In this document: piece by piece, positions 10,787-19,117 of the stretch
How the letters are laid out: each line of letters opens with the position of its first letter
Position numbering within the stretch: the stretch's first letter is position 1
Origin: Bifidobacterium breve
GTDB lineage: Bacteria; Actinomycetota; Actinomycetes; Nanopelagicales; Nanopelagicaceae
Assembly (NCBI GenBank): GCA_945860245.1
Contig: CAMAPO010000004.1
Coordinates: 30,930-94,929 of the forward strand
Direction of reading: 5' to 3'
DNA: 64,000 nt
Translations under genes and position numbers: made by a program
Notes under the pieces: generated by a model
Database searches by the model: none
What the model saw: only the letters and a program-made list of their open reading frames with translations
What the model was told of the DNA's origin: nothing

Positions 10787-10791
10787 AAGAA

Positions 10792-11670
10792 TTAGGGGCG
10801 CTTTGGAAACTTTCCGAAATCAGGAGCGCGCTTTTCCTTATAAGCATCGCGCCCTTCTTGGCCTTCTTCGCTTAAATAAAATAGCAAGGTGGCATCTCCT
10901 GCTAGTTGCTGAATTCCGGCAAGGCCATCATCAGCGGCATTCATTGAAGATTTAATTAAGCGCAGGGCAAGTGGAGAATTGCGCAGCATCTCGCGGCACC
11001 AAGAAACAGTTTCTGCTTCCAAATCTTTGAGTGGAACAACAGTGTTAACAAGTCCCATATCAAGGGCTTCTTGCGCATCGTATTGACGAGTCATAAACCA
11101 GATCTCTCGCGCTTTCTTCTGACCAACGCTTGCGGCAAGTAAGCCTGAACCGTATCCGCCATCAAAAGAACCAACCTGTGGTCCGGTCTGTCCAAACTTG
11201 GCGTTGTCGGCAGCAATTGTTAAATCACAGACCACGTGTAGAACATGTCCGCCACCAATTGCCCAACCGGCAACCATTGCAACAACTGGTTTTGGGGTTC
11301 TGCGAATTTGAATTTGCAGATCTAAAACATTTAAGCGACCGATACCTTTTTGCGCCAGTGAATCTTCACCGAGATATCCATCATCACCGCGAACGCTGAT
11401 GTCGCCACCAGAACAGAATGCTTCATCGCCGGTTCCAGTAAAGATAATTACTCCAACATCAGAGTTATCGCGCGCTAATGAAAAAGCTTCTTGTAATTCA
11501 ATAATTGTTTGTGGTCTAAATGCATTGCGAACATCTGGTCGATTGATTGCAATCTTGGCCATACCTTCGCCAACTTGGTAGGTGATATCTGTAAATTTCT
11601 CGCCGCCCGCACCGGTTGCCCAGGCAGGGATGGCACGGTTACCAAATTCACGCTTGATCGGCTTGCTCAC
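10792..11670 (-). CDS. menB: 1,4-Dihydroxy-2-naphthoyl-CoA synthase
   Basis: MenB closes the naphthoquinone ring from o-succinylbenzoyl-CoA. The 292-residue crotonase-fold protein has [14 protein letters not shown], the [20 protein letters not shown] oxyanion-hole region, and the MenB-type [15 protein letters not shown] segment. A C-terminal [14 protein letters not shown] tail is a MenB hallmark. The start is a GTG at 11670-11668 behind a clear ribosome-binding site (TGGAGGAATC). It is divergent from menE across 42 bases and heads the menB-menC-menD strand group. Confidence 0.96.
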   Translation of the reverse strand: MSKPIKREFGNRAIPAWATGAGGEKFTDITYQVGEGMAKIAINRPDVRNAFRPQTIIELQEAFSLARDNSDVGVIIFTGTGDEAFCSGGDISVRGDDGYLGEDSLAQKGIGRLNVLDLQIQIRRTPKPVVAMVAGWAIGGGHVLHVVCDLTIAADNAKFGQTGPQVGSFDGGYGSGLLAASVGQKKAREIWFMTRQYDAQEALDMGLVNTVVPLKDLEAETVSWCREMLRNSPLALRLIKSSMNAADDGLAGIQQLAGDATLLFYLSEEGQEGRDAYKEKRAPDFGKFPKRP

Positions 11671-11712
11671 GATTCCTCCATCTACGACTACGAGCGATAG
11701 CCTACGCGTGCA

Positions 11713-12807
11713 ATGGAGCAGACGTCACAACGAGAGATTCGTGCGATAGATCCCACGTGGACCATCGCCGATATAAGTGCGCGCCTAGCCAAAGCCTTGG
11801 GCGACGAAGGCCCAGCAATCACATTGGGGCCAATTTCTGCCAAGACCGTCCCATCTGAGATTTCACTTGTCGTATCAACTAGCGGATCAACTGGAGATGC
11901 GAAAGAGGTAGGACTTTCTGCGGCAGCGCTCTTAGCTAGCGCCAAGGCAACAAATAAATTTTTTGGCGCCAATGCAGGTCAAATCTGGTCGCTCTTATTG
12001 CCGCTGACACATATCGCAGGAATAAACGTGCTTGTGCGCGCTCTTGAACTCGGCACAATTGCAATCGATGCACGTGGGATAACTGGCAAATATCCAGATG
12101 CTGATTACACAGCGGTAGTTCCGACCCAGCTCTTCCGCGCGTTAAATGGTGATGGTGATTTACTTGCGCATTTACTTGTCTCAAAATCGGTTTTAGTTGG
12201 TGGAGCGGCTCTAGATAAAAATTTAGGCGATCAAGCGCGCACTGCTGGAATCAATATCGTTGAAAGTTACGGAATGACTGAAACTTGTGGTGGCTGTGTC
12301 TATGACGGTATGCCAATTGGCGATACCTCAGTTGAGATAAATAAAGATGGGCTTATCAAGATTTCCAGCGCTTCGCTGGCGACAACTTATTTAAATGATA
12401 CTTCGGGGTGGAGTTCTAAATTAGAAAATGGATACTTCCTGACATCTGATCTTGGTGAAATCAAAGACGGTAAGTTAATAGTTACTGGCCGCGCCGATGA
12501 TGTGATTGTCACAGGTGGAGAAAATATCTCTTTGACCAAAGTTGAAGAAGTTGTTCGGAACACGTTTGCAGGTATCGAATGTGCCGCTTTTGCCATTGCA
12601 GATCAACAGTGGGGACAAGCGTTGCACTTAGCGATTGCGGGTGGCGTGAAGCCAGATCAATCGGCTATAAACGAAGCTCTATCAGCACAAATCTCAGTTG
12701 CTGCAAAGATAAAAGGTGTTATCTATTTGAATAAATTGCCAAGGAGTGCTTTGGATAAAATTGACCGCCAAGAATTAGTCAATATTGCATCGCGGGAAGG
12801 TAGGTGA
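11713..12807 (+). CDS. menE: o-Succinylbenzoate-CoA ligase (short form)
   Basis: MenE activates o-succinylbenzoate with ATP and CoA. The 364-residue product is an ANL-superfamily adenylate-forming enzyme. It shows the P-loop-like [16 protein letters not shown] near residues 55-70, the [11 protein letters not shown] motif, and [10 protein letters not shown] followed by [17 protein letters not shown]-type hinge residues. The catalytic lysine candidate is in [11 protein letters not shown] near the C-terminus. It is shorter than the typical MenE of about 450 residues, as in many actinobacteria. A TAGCCT hexamer lies nine bases before the ATG with no Shine-Dalgarno, suggesting leaderless expression. 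It overlaps menA by four bases. Confidence 0.92.
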   Translation: MEQTSQREIRAIDPTWTIADISARLAKALGDEGPAITLGPISAKTVPSEISLVVSTSGSTGDAKEVGLSAAALLASAKATNKFFGANAGQIWSLLLPLTHIAGINVLVRALELGTIAIDARGITGKYPDADYTAVVPTQLFRALNGDGDLLAHLLVSKSVLVGGAALDKNLGDQARTAGINIVESYGMTETCGGCVYDGMPIGDTSVEINKDGLIKISSASLATTYLNDTSGWSSKLENGYFLTSDLGEIKDGKLIVTGRADDVIVTGGENISLTKVEEVVRNTFAGIECAAFAIADQQWGQALHLAIAGGVKPDQSAINEALSAQISVAAKIKGVIYLNKLPRSALDKIDRQELVNIASREGR

Positions 12808-13658
12808 ATTCTGTGAATAAATGGATTATCGGCGCCCGCCCGCGCACTTTGGCTGCTGCCGTAGCACCTGTTCTTGTTGCCACCGCATACGCCGGGAGTA
12901 ACTGGGAACCTATTCGTGCACTCTCCGCCCTTTTAGTCAGCCTTTCGCTACAAATTGGCGTGAACTACGCCAACGATTATTCCGATGGAATTCGTGGCAC
13001 AGATGATTCGCGCATTGGCCCAGTGCGACTTACCGCATCAGGTTTGGCTTCACCTAAATCAGTTCGTACTGCTGCGATAATTTCATTTCTATTTGCTGCG
13101 CTCATCGGCTTAACTCTGGCTGCGGCTACATCTTGGTGGGTAATTTTACTGGGCGCGCTTGCGATCAACGCTGCTTGGGGTTACACCGGTGGCGCGAAGC
13201 CCTATGGCTATTTAGGTCTTGGCGAAATTTCCGTCTTCTTATTCTTCGGTATTGTTGCAACTGTCGGTAGTTACTACGTGCAGACCGAAGAGTTAAATCT
13301 GCAGATCTTTATAGTTGCAATCCCAATGGGTTCACTTGCTTGCGCGATTTTGGCCATAAATAATCTGCGCGATCGTGCGCAAGATCAAATCGTTGGCAAA
13401 AAGACTTTAGCCGTGCGTTTAGGAGATAGCGGTGCCCGTAAGTTATATATCGCGCTCTTGATCTCTGCTCATCTCTTTGCGCTGCTAACTCTCAAGCCGG
13501 CAGTTCTATTAACGTTACTTGCCACTCCCCTGACTTGGAGCCTTGCCCGCGGTGTTGTACGCGGAGTATCAGGCGCTGACTTAATCCCGTATCTGGCCAA
13601 GACGGGTAAGTTACAACTGGCTTTTGCCCTCCTTTTTGCACTCGGCTTAATTATCTAA
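12804..13658 (+). CDS. menA: 1,4-Dihydroxy-2-naphthoate polyprenyltransferase
   Basis: MenA attaches the isoprenoid tail to DHNA in the membrane. The 284-residue product is a UbiA-family integral membrane protein. The first Asp-rich motif appears as NYANDYSDGIRGTDD near residues 54-68 and the second as NNLRDRAQDQ with GKKTLAVRLG following. Several hydrophobic helices are evident. The start is uncertain. A GTG at 12804 overlaps the menE stop, while a second in-frame GTG at 12813 sits about 12 bases after a GGGAAGG sequence. The two differ by three residues. Confidence 0.94.
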   Translation: MNSVNKWIIGARPRTLAAAVAPVLVATAYAGSNWEPIRALSALLVSLSLQIGVNYANDYSDGIRGTDDSRIGPVRLTASGLASPKSVRTAAIISFLFAALIGLTLAAATSWWVILLGALAINAAWGYTGGAKPYGYLGLGEISVFLFFGIVATVGSYYVQTEELNLQIFIVAIPMGSLACAILAINNLRDRAQDQIVGKKTLAVRLGDSGARKLYIALLISAHLFALLTLKPAVLLTLLATPLTWSLARGVVRGVSGADLIPYLAKTGKLQLAFALLFALGLII

Positions 13659-13677
13659 CCTTCGCTAGAATAGGAGC

Positions 13678-13938
13678 ATGATTAAGTTGCAAGCCATAAT
13701 CTTCTTGACCTCTCTTGCTTTAACTTTGTATACCTTTATCGATTGCGCCCGGCGCGATGATTCTCAAATTAATAAATTGCCTAAGTGGGGTTGGCTCTTA
13801 CTCATTGTTCTGCTCTCACCATTTGGAGCGATTGCCTTTTTAATTATTGGACGTGTTCGTGGAGAACGAGGTCCGCGCCCACCTAAGCGACGCATTTTGC
13901 CGCCAGATGATGACCCTGATTTTCTTCGTAAACTTTAA
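13678..13938 (+). CDS. Small membrane protein, PLDc_N type
   Basis: The 86-residue product has two hydrophobic segments (about residues 3-20 and 38-56) separated by a charged turn (DCARRDDSQINKLPKWGWLL), then a basic, Pro-rich tail. This is the layout of the phospholipase-D-nuclease N-terminal (PLDc_N) domain, which occurs alone in many actinobacteria and whose role is not known. Both a TAGAAT hexamer six bases before the ATG and an AGGAG sequence within that gap are present, so leadered and leaderless initiation are both possible. It sits between menA and the cytochrome c maturation genes. Confidence 0.8.
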   Translation: MIKLQAIIFLTSLALTLYTFIDCARRDDSQINKLPKWGWLLLIVLLSPFGAIAFLIIGRVRGERGPRPPKRRILPPDDDPDFLRKL

Positions 13939-13945
13939 TTAGCTA

Positions 13946-14860
13946 TTAAAGGCCGCTATATGTGTGCTTGCCGGTTCCCCAGACATTTACATACACATAG
14001 TTAAATAAGAATGTAGATCCGGCAAATAAGCAGAGCCATGCTGCGCGCTTGCCACGCCAGCCAATTGTTACGCGCGCATGTAAATATGCGGCGTAAGCAA
14101 CCCAGGTAATAAATGCCCAAGTCTCTTTTGGATCCCAGCCCCAATATCTTCCCCATGCACTTTCGGCCCAAATTGCGCCGGCGATCACCGCAAAAGTCCA
14201 AAGCGGAAATACGAAGGCGACTAAACGATAGGAAAGCTGATCTAAAGTTTCTAAATCTGGCAAACGTTTAGCCCACGGCTTGCGCTCACCTTTCGATTCC
14301 ATCGCATCCAAATAAAGATAAGCACCAGCGATGACATTTGCAAGTAAGAAAACTCCGCCCGAGATAATTGCGGCGATGACATGAATGACTAACCACGTTG
14401 ATTTCAGCGCTGGTACTAGTGGTGAACTATCTCGGTAAAGCAAAGTAATAGCGGTTCCAAGTGTGAGCAGAACTGATATCGAGACAAATAACCCGAGCCA
14501 ACGTAGATCATGTTTGCGAAGAGCAAGTAAATAGGCACCCGTGAATGCAAGAGCACCTGTAATCGAAAACTCGTACATGTTTCCCCAAGGAACATGCTTT
14601 GCAGATATACCGCGTGCGATTACGCCGCAAAGAAGTAGTAAAAATCCTAAGATCATCATCGCAGTTGCAATACGGGCAGCGCGTTCGGTGCGGGTGTAAT
14701 CCAAAGTCTTTGTTAAGATACTTCCAGTTTTATTATCGCTCTGCTCTGGCGCTCTAACTGCCCAGGCGGTTTCAAAGGCGTGAGCAATGAAGGAGATAGC
14801 AAAAATTCCCATTGCCGAATAAACAAAGTAATTAGAGATATAGGCCCAAGTAATCTGCAT
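13946..14860 (-). CDS. ccsB: Cytochrome c maturation protein CcsB (CcsA family)
   Basis: With ResB it forms the System II heme lyase that carries heme across the membrane and attaches it to apocytochrome c. The 304-residue protein has about eight membrane segments and the WGWDPKETWAFITW tryptophan-rich heme-handling motif near residues 232-245. Histidines flanking this region (VIHVIAAI and the C-terminal YLHARVT) are the likely heme ligands. It lies directly after resB, whose stop is adjacent to this start. A ribosome-binding site (AAGGAGATGTAG) lies in the end of resB. Confidence 0.93.
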   Translation of the reverse strand: MQITWAYISNYFVYSAMGIFAISFIAHAFETAWAVRAPEQSDNKTGSILTKTLDYTRTERAARIATAMMILGFLLLLCGVIARGISAKHVPWGNMYEFSITGALAFTGAYLLALRKHDLRWLGLFVSISVLLTLGTAITLLYRDSSPLVPALKSTWLVIHVIAAIISGGVFLLANVIAGAYLYLDAMESKGERKPWAKRLPDLETLDQLSYRLVAFVFPLWTFAVIAGAIWAESAWGRYWGWDPKETWAFITWVAYAAYLHARVTIGWRGKRAAWLCLFAGSTFLFNYVYVNVWGTGKHTYSGL

Positions 14861-16336
14861 CTACATCTCCTTTCTCACGTGTGTGACAAAACGTTCAATT
14901 TCTGCTGCTAACCCTGGTGCACCATTCTTAGCCAGGCCAGCAACTTCTACAACTCCAGTTGATGTGATCCTTATCCATATACGGCGACGCCTGCCAAAGA
15001 GCGAGGCAAGTAACCCTAAAATCGCTGCGATTGCGCCGTATAAGGCATAACTCTTCCCCGGATCATCGACGATCTGCAGGTTTATCCAAGGTACAAAGGT
15101 TTCAAATTTTATTGAGCCTTGCGGATATGCGTAACTCTCACCCGGCTTCAGAGATTCAAGGGCAATTCGCTTCATCTTTGAGGTATCAATGCGATAAACA
15201 GATTGGGGAATTCCGGAATCTAAACCGAGGTCACCTTCCCAGATAGAAAAGAGCAGCTTTGGATCTAACGCTTCTGGGAAAACTGAAATTCCACCCTCGC
15301 CACCTTCGCGCGCAAATGTTGGGTAGAAGCTGGCAACGAAACCAAGTTGCGGATCGGCATCCGGAACTTTTATCGATCCGATAGAGCGCAAGTTTCCATC
15401 TTGTGGCAAGAATGGAATAGGCCCTTGTAAAGCAACTTGGCCAGTTGAATCACGCACTGTAACTATCGGTGAGTAACCATTGGCCTGAAGGTAAACGCGA
15501 GTATTTCCAAAGGTAAGCGGACTATTCACCTTGAGAGTTTCAATGGTGGATGTGGTTTCACCTGGATTGGTTACTCGAACTGTCGCGGTGTAATCCTGGG
15601 CAGCATTTGTTACTGGATCATATTTAGCGACGAAATCAATAACTTCAATAATAAAAGGCTGCAGCGAATCTGCTTTGACTAGCTTTCCAAATGAGAGATT
15701 GTCATATGAAGTTGGAAGGCTAATGAAGCGCTCACCTTTATTTACTATCGCTTCACCGCGCATTCCAAATAAGGAACCAACGCTGACTCCAATTAAAATT
15801 AAAATAAGTGAGAGATGAAAAAGTAAATTTCCCGTCTCGCGCAAGTAGCCTTTCTCGGCAGAGATACTTCCTTCTGCGTTACGCACCCGAAAACGCTCTT
15901 TCTTAAACCAGTTCTGAGCCTTGGTGAGTTCTGTTCCATCTCCGGCAAATTGTTGGAAAGATTCCATGCGCGATAAATTTCGTGGAGTCAGCGGCGGCAT
16001 GGCGCGCATCGCCTGGAAGTGTTCAAAAGTGCGCGGCAGAACGCAACCAATTAATGAGATGAAGAGCAGGATGTATATCGCGCTAAACCAAGGTGATGAG
16101 TAAACGGTAAATCCAGAGAAACGTTCTATCCAACGCGCTAATTCGGGGCTATCTAAATAATATTGACGCACCGCCATTGGATTCTGGGATCGCTGCGGAA
16201 GAAATGATCCAGGGATCGCTGCCACACCAAGCATCATCAAGAGAATTAGCGCAGTGCGCATACTTGTTAGTTGGCGCCACATAAAGCGGAGCAAGCCGGT
16301 TGCTCCTAATTCGGGAAGAGTTGCTTCGGTCGTCAT
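14861..16336 (-). CDS. resB: Cytochrome c maturation protein ResB
   Basis: ResB is the large partner of CcsB in System II. The 491-residue protein has hydrophobic segments near residues 26-45, 80-100 and 168-190, a long extracytoplasmic domain, and one more membrane segment near 430-450, the usual ResB topology. Early motifs include AIPGSFLPQRSQNP and the GNLLFHLSLILILIG membrane histidine region. Start overlaps the ccdA stop by one base. It belongs to the co-directional resA-ccdA-resB-ccsB group, which implies that this cell makes c-type cytochromes. Confidence 0.92.
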   Translation of the reverse strand: MTTEATLPELGATGLLRFMWRQLTSMRTALILLMMLGVAAIPGSFLPQRSQNPMAVRQYYLDSPELARWIERFSGFTVYSSPWFSAIYILLFISLIGCVLPRTFEHFQAMRAMPPLTPRNLSRMESFQQFAGDGTELTKAQNWFKKERFRVRNAEGSISAEKGYLRETGNLLFHLSLILILIGVSVGSLFGMRGEAIVNKGERFISLPTSYDNLSFGKLVKADSLQPFIIEVIDFVAKYDPVTNAAQDYTATVRVTNPGETTSTIETLKVNSPLTFGNTRVYLQANGYSPIVTVRDSTGQVALQGPIPFLPQDGNLRSIGSIKVPDADPQLGFVASFYPTFAREGGEGGISVFPEALDPKLLFSIWEGDLGLDSGIPQSVYRIDTSKMKRIALESLKPGESYAYPQGSIKFETFVPWINLQIVDDPGKSYALYGAIAAILGLLASLFGRRRRIWIRITSTGVVEVAGLAKNGAPGLAAEIERFVTHVRKEM

Positions 16337-17061
16337 TAAATCACCGGTGCAAAATCAGTAATAAGTGAGCGCAGCGAGATCATCAAATCTGTCCAAATTC
16401 CAAGCACTTGCGCGATACCAATCAGGACTAAGAACACTCCACCTATTTTGGAAATTAAATCTCCATGCTTAGTCAAGAACCGTCGTAGTCGAGCCGATTT
16501 ATCTAAGTAACGTCCTGATGCGATAAATGGTGCACCAAGTCCGATGCAATATCCGAATGAAAGAATTGCACCACGCGCCGCACTTGATTCTTGAAATGCC
16601 AAAGTCTGCACAGTTGCAAGTGCCGGCCCGATGCAAGGTGTCCAACCAACCCCAAATAAGAAGCCGAGCAAAGGCGCACCGATTAATCCACCATTTGTCG
16701 CGACCTTGGGAGAGAATGTGCGCATCATGGGAAAGCGACCCATAAAGATTAGGCCAAGCAAAATTGTTATAACTCCCAAAATACGTGTGATGGTCTCATC
16801 GTTGGTTGCGATGCGAGATCCAATACCACCAAAAAGTGCACCGTAAGAGATAAAGAGAACGCTAAAGCCAAGTACAAAGAGTGTGGAGCCAAGAAAAACT
16901 CGGTCTTTAGATTTAGAGTAACCAGCGGCAAAAGATAAATAACCAGGTACTAAAGGAAGTACGCAAGGTGATATGAATGAAATCAGACCAGCAAGTACCG
17001 CAACCGGAAAAGCAACGAGTAAGAATCCGCCGAGTAACTGTTCTACGAAGAAGTCAATCAT
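16336..17061 (-). CDS. ccdA: Thiol-disulfide transporter CcdA
   Basis: CcdA passes reducing power across the membrane to keep apocytochrome c cysteines reduced. The 241-residue protein has six hydrophobic segments. The two conserved redox cysteines are visible in helix 1 (ISPCVLPLVPGYLSF, near residue 33) and helix 4 (GVGWTPCIGPALA, near 141). It overlaps the upstream thioredoxin gene by four bases (ATGA) and resB by one base. The CcdA - thioredoxin - ResB - CcsB set is complete here. Confidence 0.95.
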   Translation of the reverse strand: MIDFFVEQLLGGFLLVAFPVAVLAGLISFISPCVLPLVPGYLSFAAGYSKSKDRVFLGSTLFVLGFSVLFISYGALFGGIGSRIATNDETITRILGVITILLGLIFMGRFPMMRTFSPKVATNGGLIGAPLLGFLFGVGWTPCIGPALATVQTLAFQESSAARGAILSFGYCIGLGAPFIASGRYLDKSARLRRFLTKHGDLISKIGGVFLVLIGIAQVLGIWTDLMISLRSLITDFAPVI

Positions 17062-17603
17062 TCTGCTTCAAGCTTTCGAATCAAATTACTTAATGAGGTG
17101 AGAGTTACTTCCCCCGAAATACGCGCCGCCACATTGCCGCTCTTATCAATTAATACCGTTGAAGGAATTGCATTGGCCGGCAAAGTGCCCTTAAATCCAA
17201 TTAAAAGTGAGTCATCGATGAAGGTTGGATATGGGATTGCGAACCTACGAGCAAATGCTTCTGCGGTGGCGGGATTATCACGGGTTAAAATCCCCATAAA
17301 TTGCACCTCTGGATATTGCTTGGAAAGCTCAATCAAGGTTGGAATTTCGGCTCGGCAAGGTGAGCACCAAGATGCCCAGACATTTACAACTGCAACTTGT
17401 TCGGGGTTAAAGGTAAAAGTCTTTCCGCTAAGTGTCATTCCTGATAAAGCCGGCGCAGCTTTCCGCTTTGAAATTTCAATCTTAGTAACCGCTCCGCTAC
17501 CTTCAATAAAACTTTCTTCGGGGGCGGAACTGCCGCCACCGCAGGCAGTTAGAGAAATTGCAGAGAAAAGCGTAAGCACGATTAAAGAGATTGGCTTACG
17601 CAT
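17058..17603 (-). CDS. ResA-like thioredoxin lipoprotein
   Basis: This predicted extracytoplasmic thiol-disulfide oxidoreductase probably receives electrons from CcdA and reduces apocytochrome c before heme attachment. The 181-residue product starts with a lipoprotein signal (basic start, hydrophobic stretch, lipobox LTAC with Cys at about residue 21) and has a TlpA/ResA fold with the redox motif WASWCSPCRAE near residues 92-102. An IPSTVLIDKSG segment supplies the cis-proline region. It is co-directional with, and overlaps, ccdA. It follows the histidine phosphatase gene by seven bases. Confidence 0.92.
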   Translation of the reverse strand: MRKPISLIVLTLFSAISLTACGGGSSAPEESFIEGSGAVTKIEISKRKAAPALSGMTLSGKTFTFNPEQVAVVNVWASWCSPCRAEIPTLIELSKQYPEVQFMGILTRDNPATAEAFARRFAIPYPTFIDDSLLIGFKGTLPANAIPSTVLIDKSGNVAARISGEVTLTSLSNLIRKLEAE

Positions 17604-17610
17604 ATATCCA

Positions 17611-18234
17611 TTATTTCTTTGGTGGTAACAAATGTGCAGCAGGTTCAGAGTAAGTAAGTCCAGAAATCACGCCATCATCATCAAAGTGAACGCTCGTAAC
17701 CGATGCCAACGTGCACTCGCGCTTGCGCGGATCGTGCAACATTGATCGCCCCTCAATTGCACTTCTGGTAATCCAAATTGGTAATTGATGTGAAACCACA
17801 ATTGCATCTTTGCCGTTAGCTGCTTTATTGGCGGCGAAGATTGCAGCGAGCATGCGGTTGATTTGTTCGTCATACGGCTCGCCCCACGATGGCTTCCAAG
17901 GGTTATATAAATGGCGCCACGAACCTGGATGCTTCAGCGCTCCACTTCCAACTTCAAAACTCTTACCTTCAAATATATTTGCCGCTTCTATTAAGCGATC
18001 ATCGGTTGTAATTGTAATTCCATGCGCTTTCGCAATTGGCGCTGCAGTTTCTTGGGCTCGTTGCAGCGGGGAAACGTGCAGTGCACCTAAATCAATTGAT
18101 TTAGACCATTGGCCCAATACTTCTGCCATTTCTTGTCCACGGCTAGATAAACGCCAGCCTGGTTGTCTTCCGTAGAGAATTTTCTGTGGATTCTCGACTT
18201 CGCCGTGGCGCATTACATGGACTGTTGAACTCAT
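17611..18234 (-). CDS. Histidine phosphatase family protein (phosphoglycerate-mutase-like)
   Basis: The product is a member of the histidine phosphatase superfamily. It shows the catalytic VMRHGEVENP at its N-terminus, LSSRGQEMAEVLGQW, and a second histidine in IVVSHQLPIWI. The substrate cannot be told from sequence. I chose the ATG at 18234-18232, giving 207 residues. Just seven bases upstream is a TATGCT -10 hexamer on the minus strand, and the catalytic motif then begins at the usual distance from the start. A longer frame extends to 18303 but overlaps the divergent HAD gene. From memory, Rv0525 occupies the same place before Rv0526-Rv0529 in M. tuberculosis. Confidence 0.85.
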   Translation of the reverse strand: MSSTVHVMRHGEVENPQKILYGRQPGWRLSSRGQEMAEVLGQWSKSIDLGALHVSPLQRAQETAAPIAKAHGITITTDDRLIEAANIFEGKSFEVGSGALKHPGSWRHLYNPWKPSWGEPYDEQINRMLAAIFAANKAANGKDAIVVSHQLPIWITRSAIEGRSMLHDPRKRECTLASVTSVHFDDDGVISGLTYSEPAAHLLPPKK

Positions 18235-18296
18235 AGCGCTAAGCATAAAGCGTCTTACGGCAGGGCAATATCCCACTGAATCGCTAGGGTAGTGAC
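18235..18296. promoter_or_regulatory. Divergent leaderless promoter pair
   Basis: On the minus strand a TATGCT hexamer (18247-18242) lies seven bases before the phosphatase ATG. On the plus strand a TAGGGT hexamer (18285-18290) lies six bases before the HAD gene ATG. Neither gene has a Shine-Dalgarno sequence. At these distances transcription would start at or near the A of the start codon. The -35 regions are weak on both sides. Confidence 0.6.
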
Positions 18297-19064
18297 ATGC
18301 CACTCACACCGCAGCGCGCGGCTTTCTTCGATGTCGACAACACCTTGGTGCGGGGCTCAACTATCTACTTCCTTGGCCGGGGCATGTACCAACGTGGCTT
18401 CTTTACAAAATCAGATATTTCGCGATTTGTATTAGCAAACCTGAGATTTCGCTTAACAGGAACTGAGAAGCAAGATGAGATAAATCGTTTTCAAAAATCA
18501 GCGCAAGATTTTATCGGTGGGCACAATGTCTCTGAAATTAATGCAGTTGCCCAAGAAATTTATGATGAGTATGTATCTCCCGCGTTGTGGGAAGGAACAA
18601 TAGAAATTGCCCAACGACATCTAAATGATGGAGTTGAAGTTTGGCTGGTGACTGCTGCACCTGAAGATATGGCGACGCTAATTGCCGAACGGTTGGGATT
18701 TACAGGAGCACTTGGCAGTAAAGCTGCAATTGAAGATGGTCATTACACCGGTGCTATGAATGGGCCTCTTTTACACGGCCGCGAGAAAGCTACTGCGATA
18801 CAACAGCTGGCCAAAGAGAAGGGGTTTGATCTGACAACTTGTTTTGGATATTCAGATAGCCATAATGACTTACCTCTTCTTCTAACTGTCGGAAATCCAT
18901 CTGCAATAAATCCTGATGCAAAGTTGCGGATTCGCGCCTTGCAGGAGCGCTGGCCAATTCATGACTACCGTCGGATGAGATTTCTAAACCGCTTACTGGG
19001 GCCATTGGTCTCTCGCATCGCGTGGTTAGGTACCAGGCTTACCCCACGCCGCAACTCCCGCTGA
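18297..19064 (+). CDS. HAD-family hydrolase, subfamily IB (SerB-like)
   Basis: The 255-residue product has the HAD motif I FFDVDNTLVRGST near residues 9-21, motif II in LVTAAPED, and motif III/IV residues in GREKATAI and FGYSDSHNDLPLL. This is the arrangement of the HAD-IB group, which includes phosphoserine phosphatases and CicA-like proteins. The C-terminus ends with a basic amphipathic stretch (RMRFLNRLLGPLVSRI) that could be a membrane anchor. The exact substrate is not clear. The start follows a TAGGGT hexamer by six bases. Confidence 0.85.
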   Translation: MPLTPQRAAFFDVDNTLVRGSTIYFLGRGMYQRGFFTKSDISRFVLANLRFRLTGTEKQDEINRFQKSAQDFIGGHNVSEINAVAQEIYDEYVSPALWEGTIEIAQRHLNDGVEVWLVTAAPEDMATLIAERLGFTGALGSKAAIEDGHYTGAMNGPLLHGREKATAIQQLAKEKGFDLTTCFGYSDSHNDLPLLLTVGNPSAINPDAKLRIRALQERWPIHDYRRMRFLNRLLGPLVSRIAWLGTRLTPRRNSR

Positions 19065-19117
19065 GTTAAAAAGCCAATTCGCGCTCTAACCTCACTTGCC
19101 AGTAATGTAGGCAAGTT

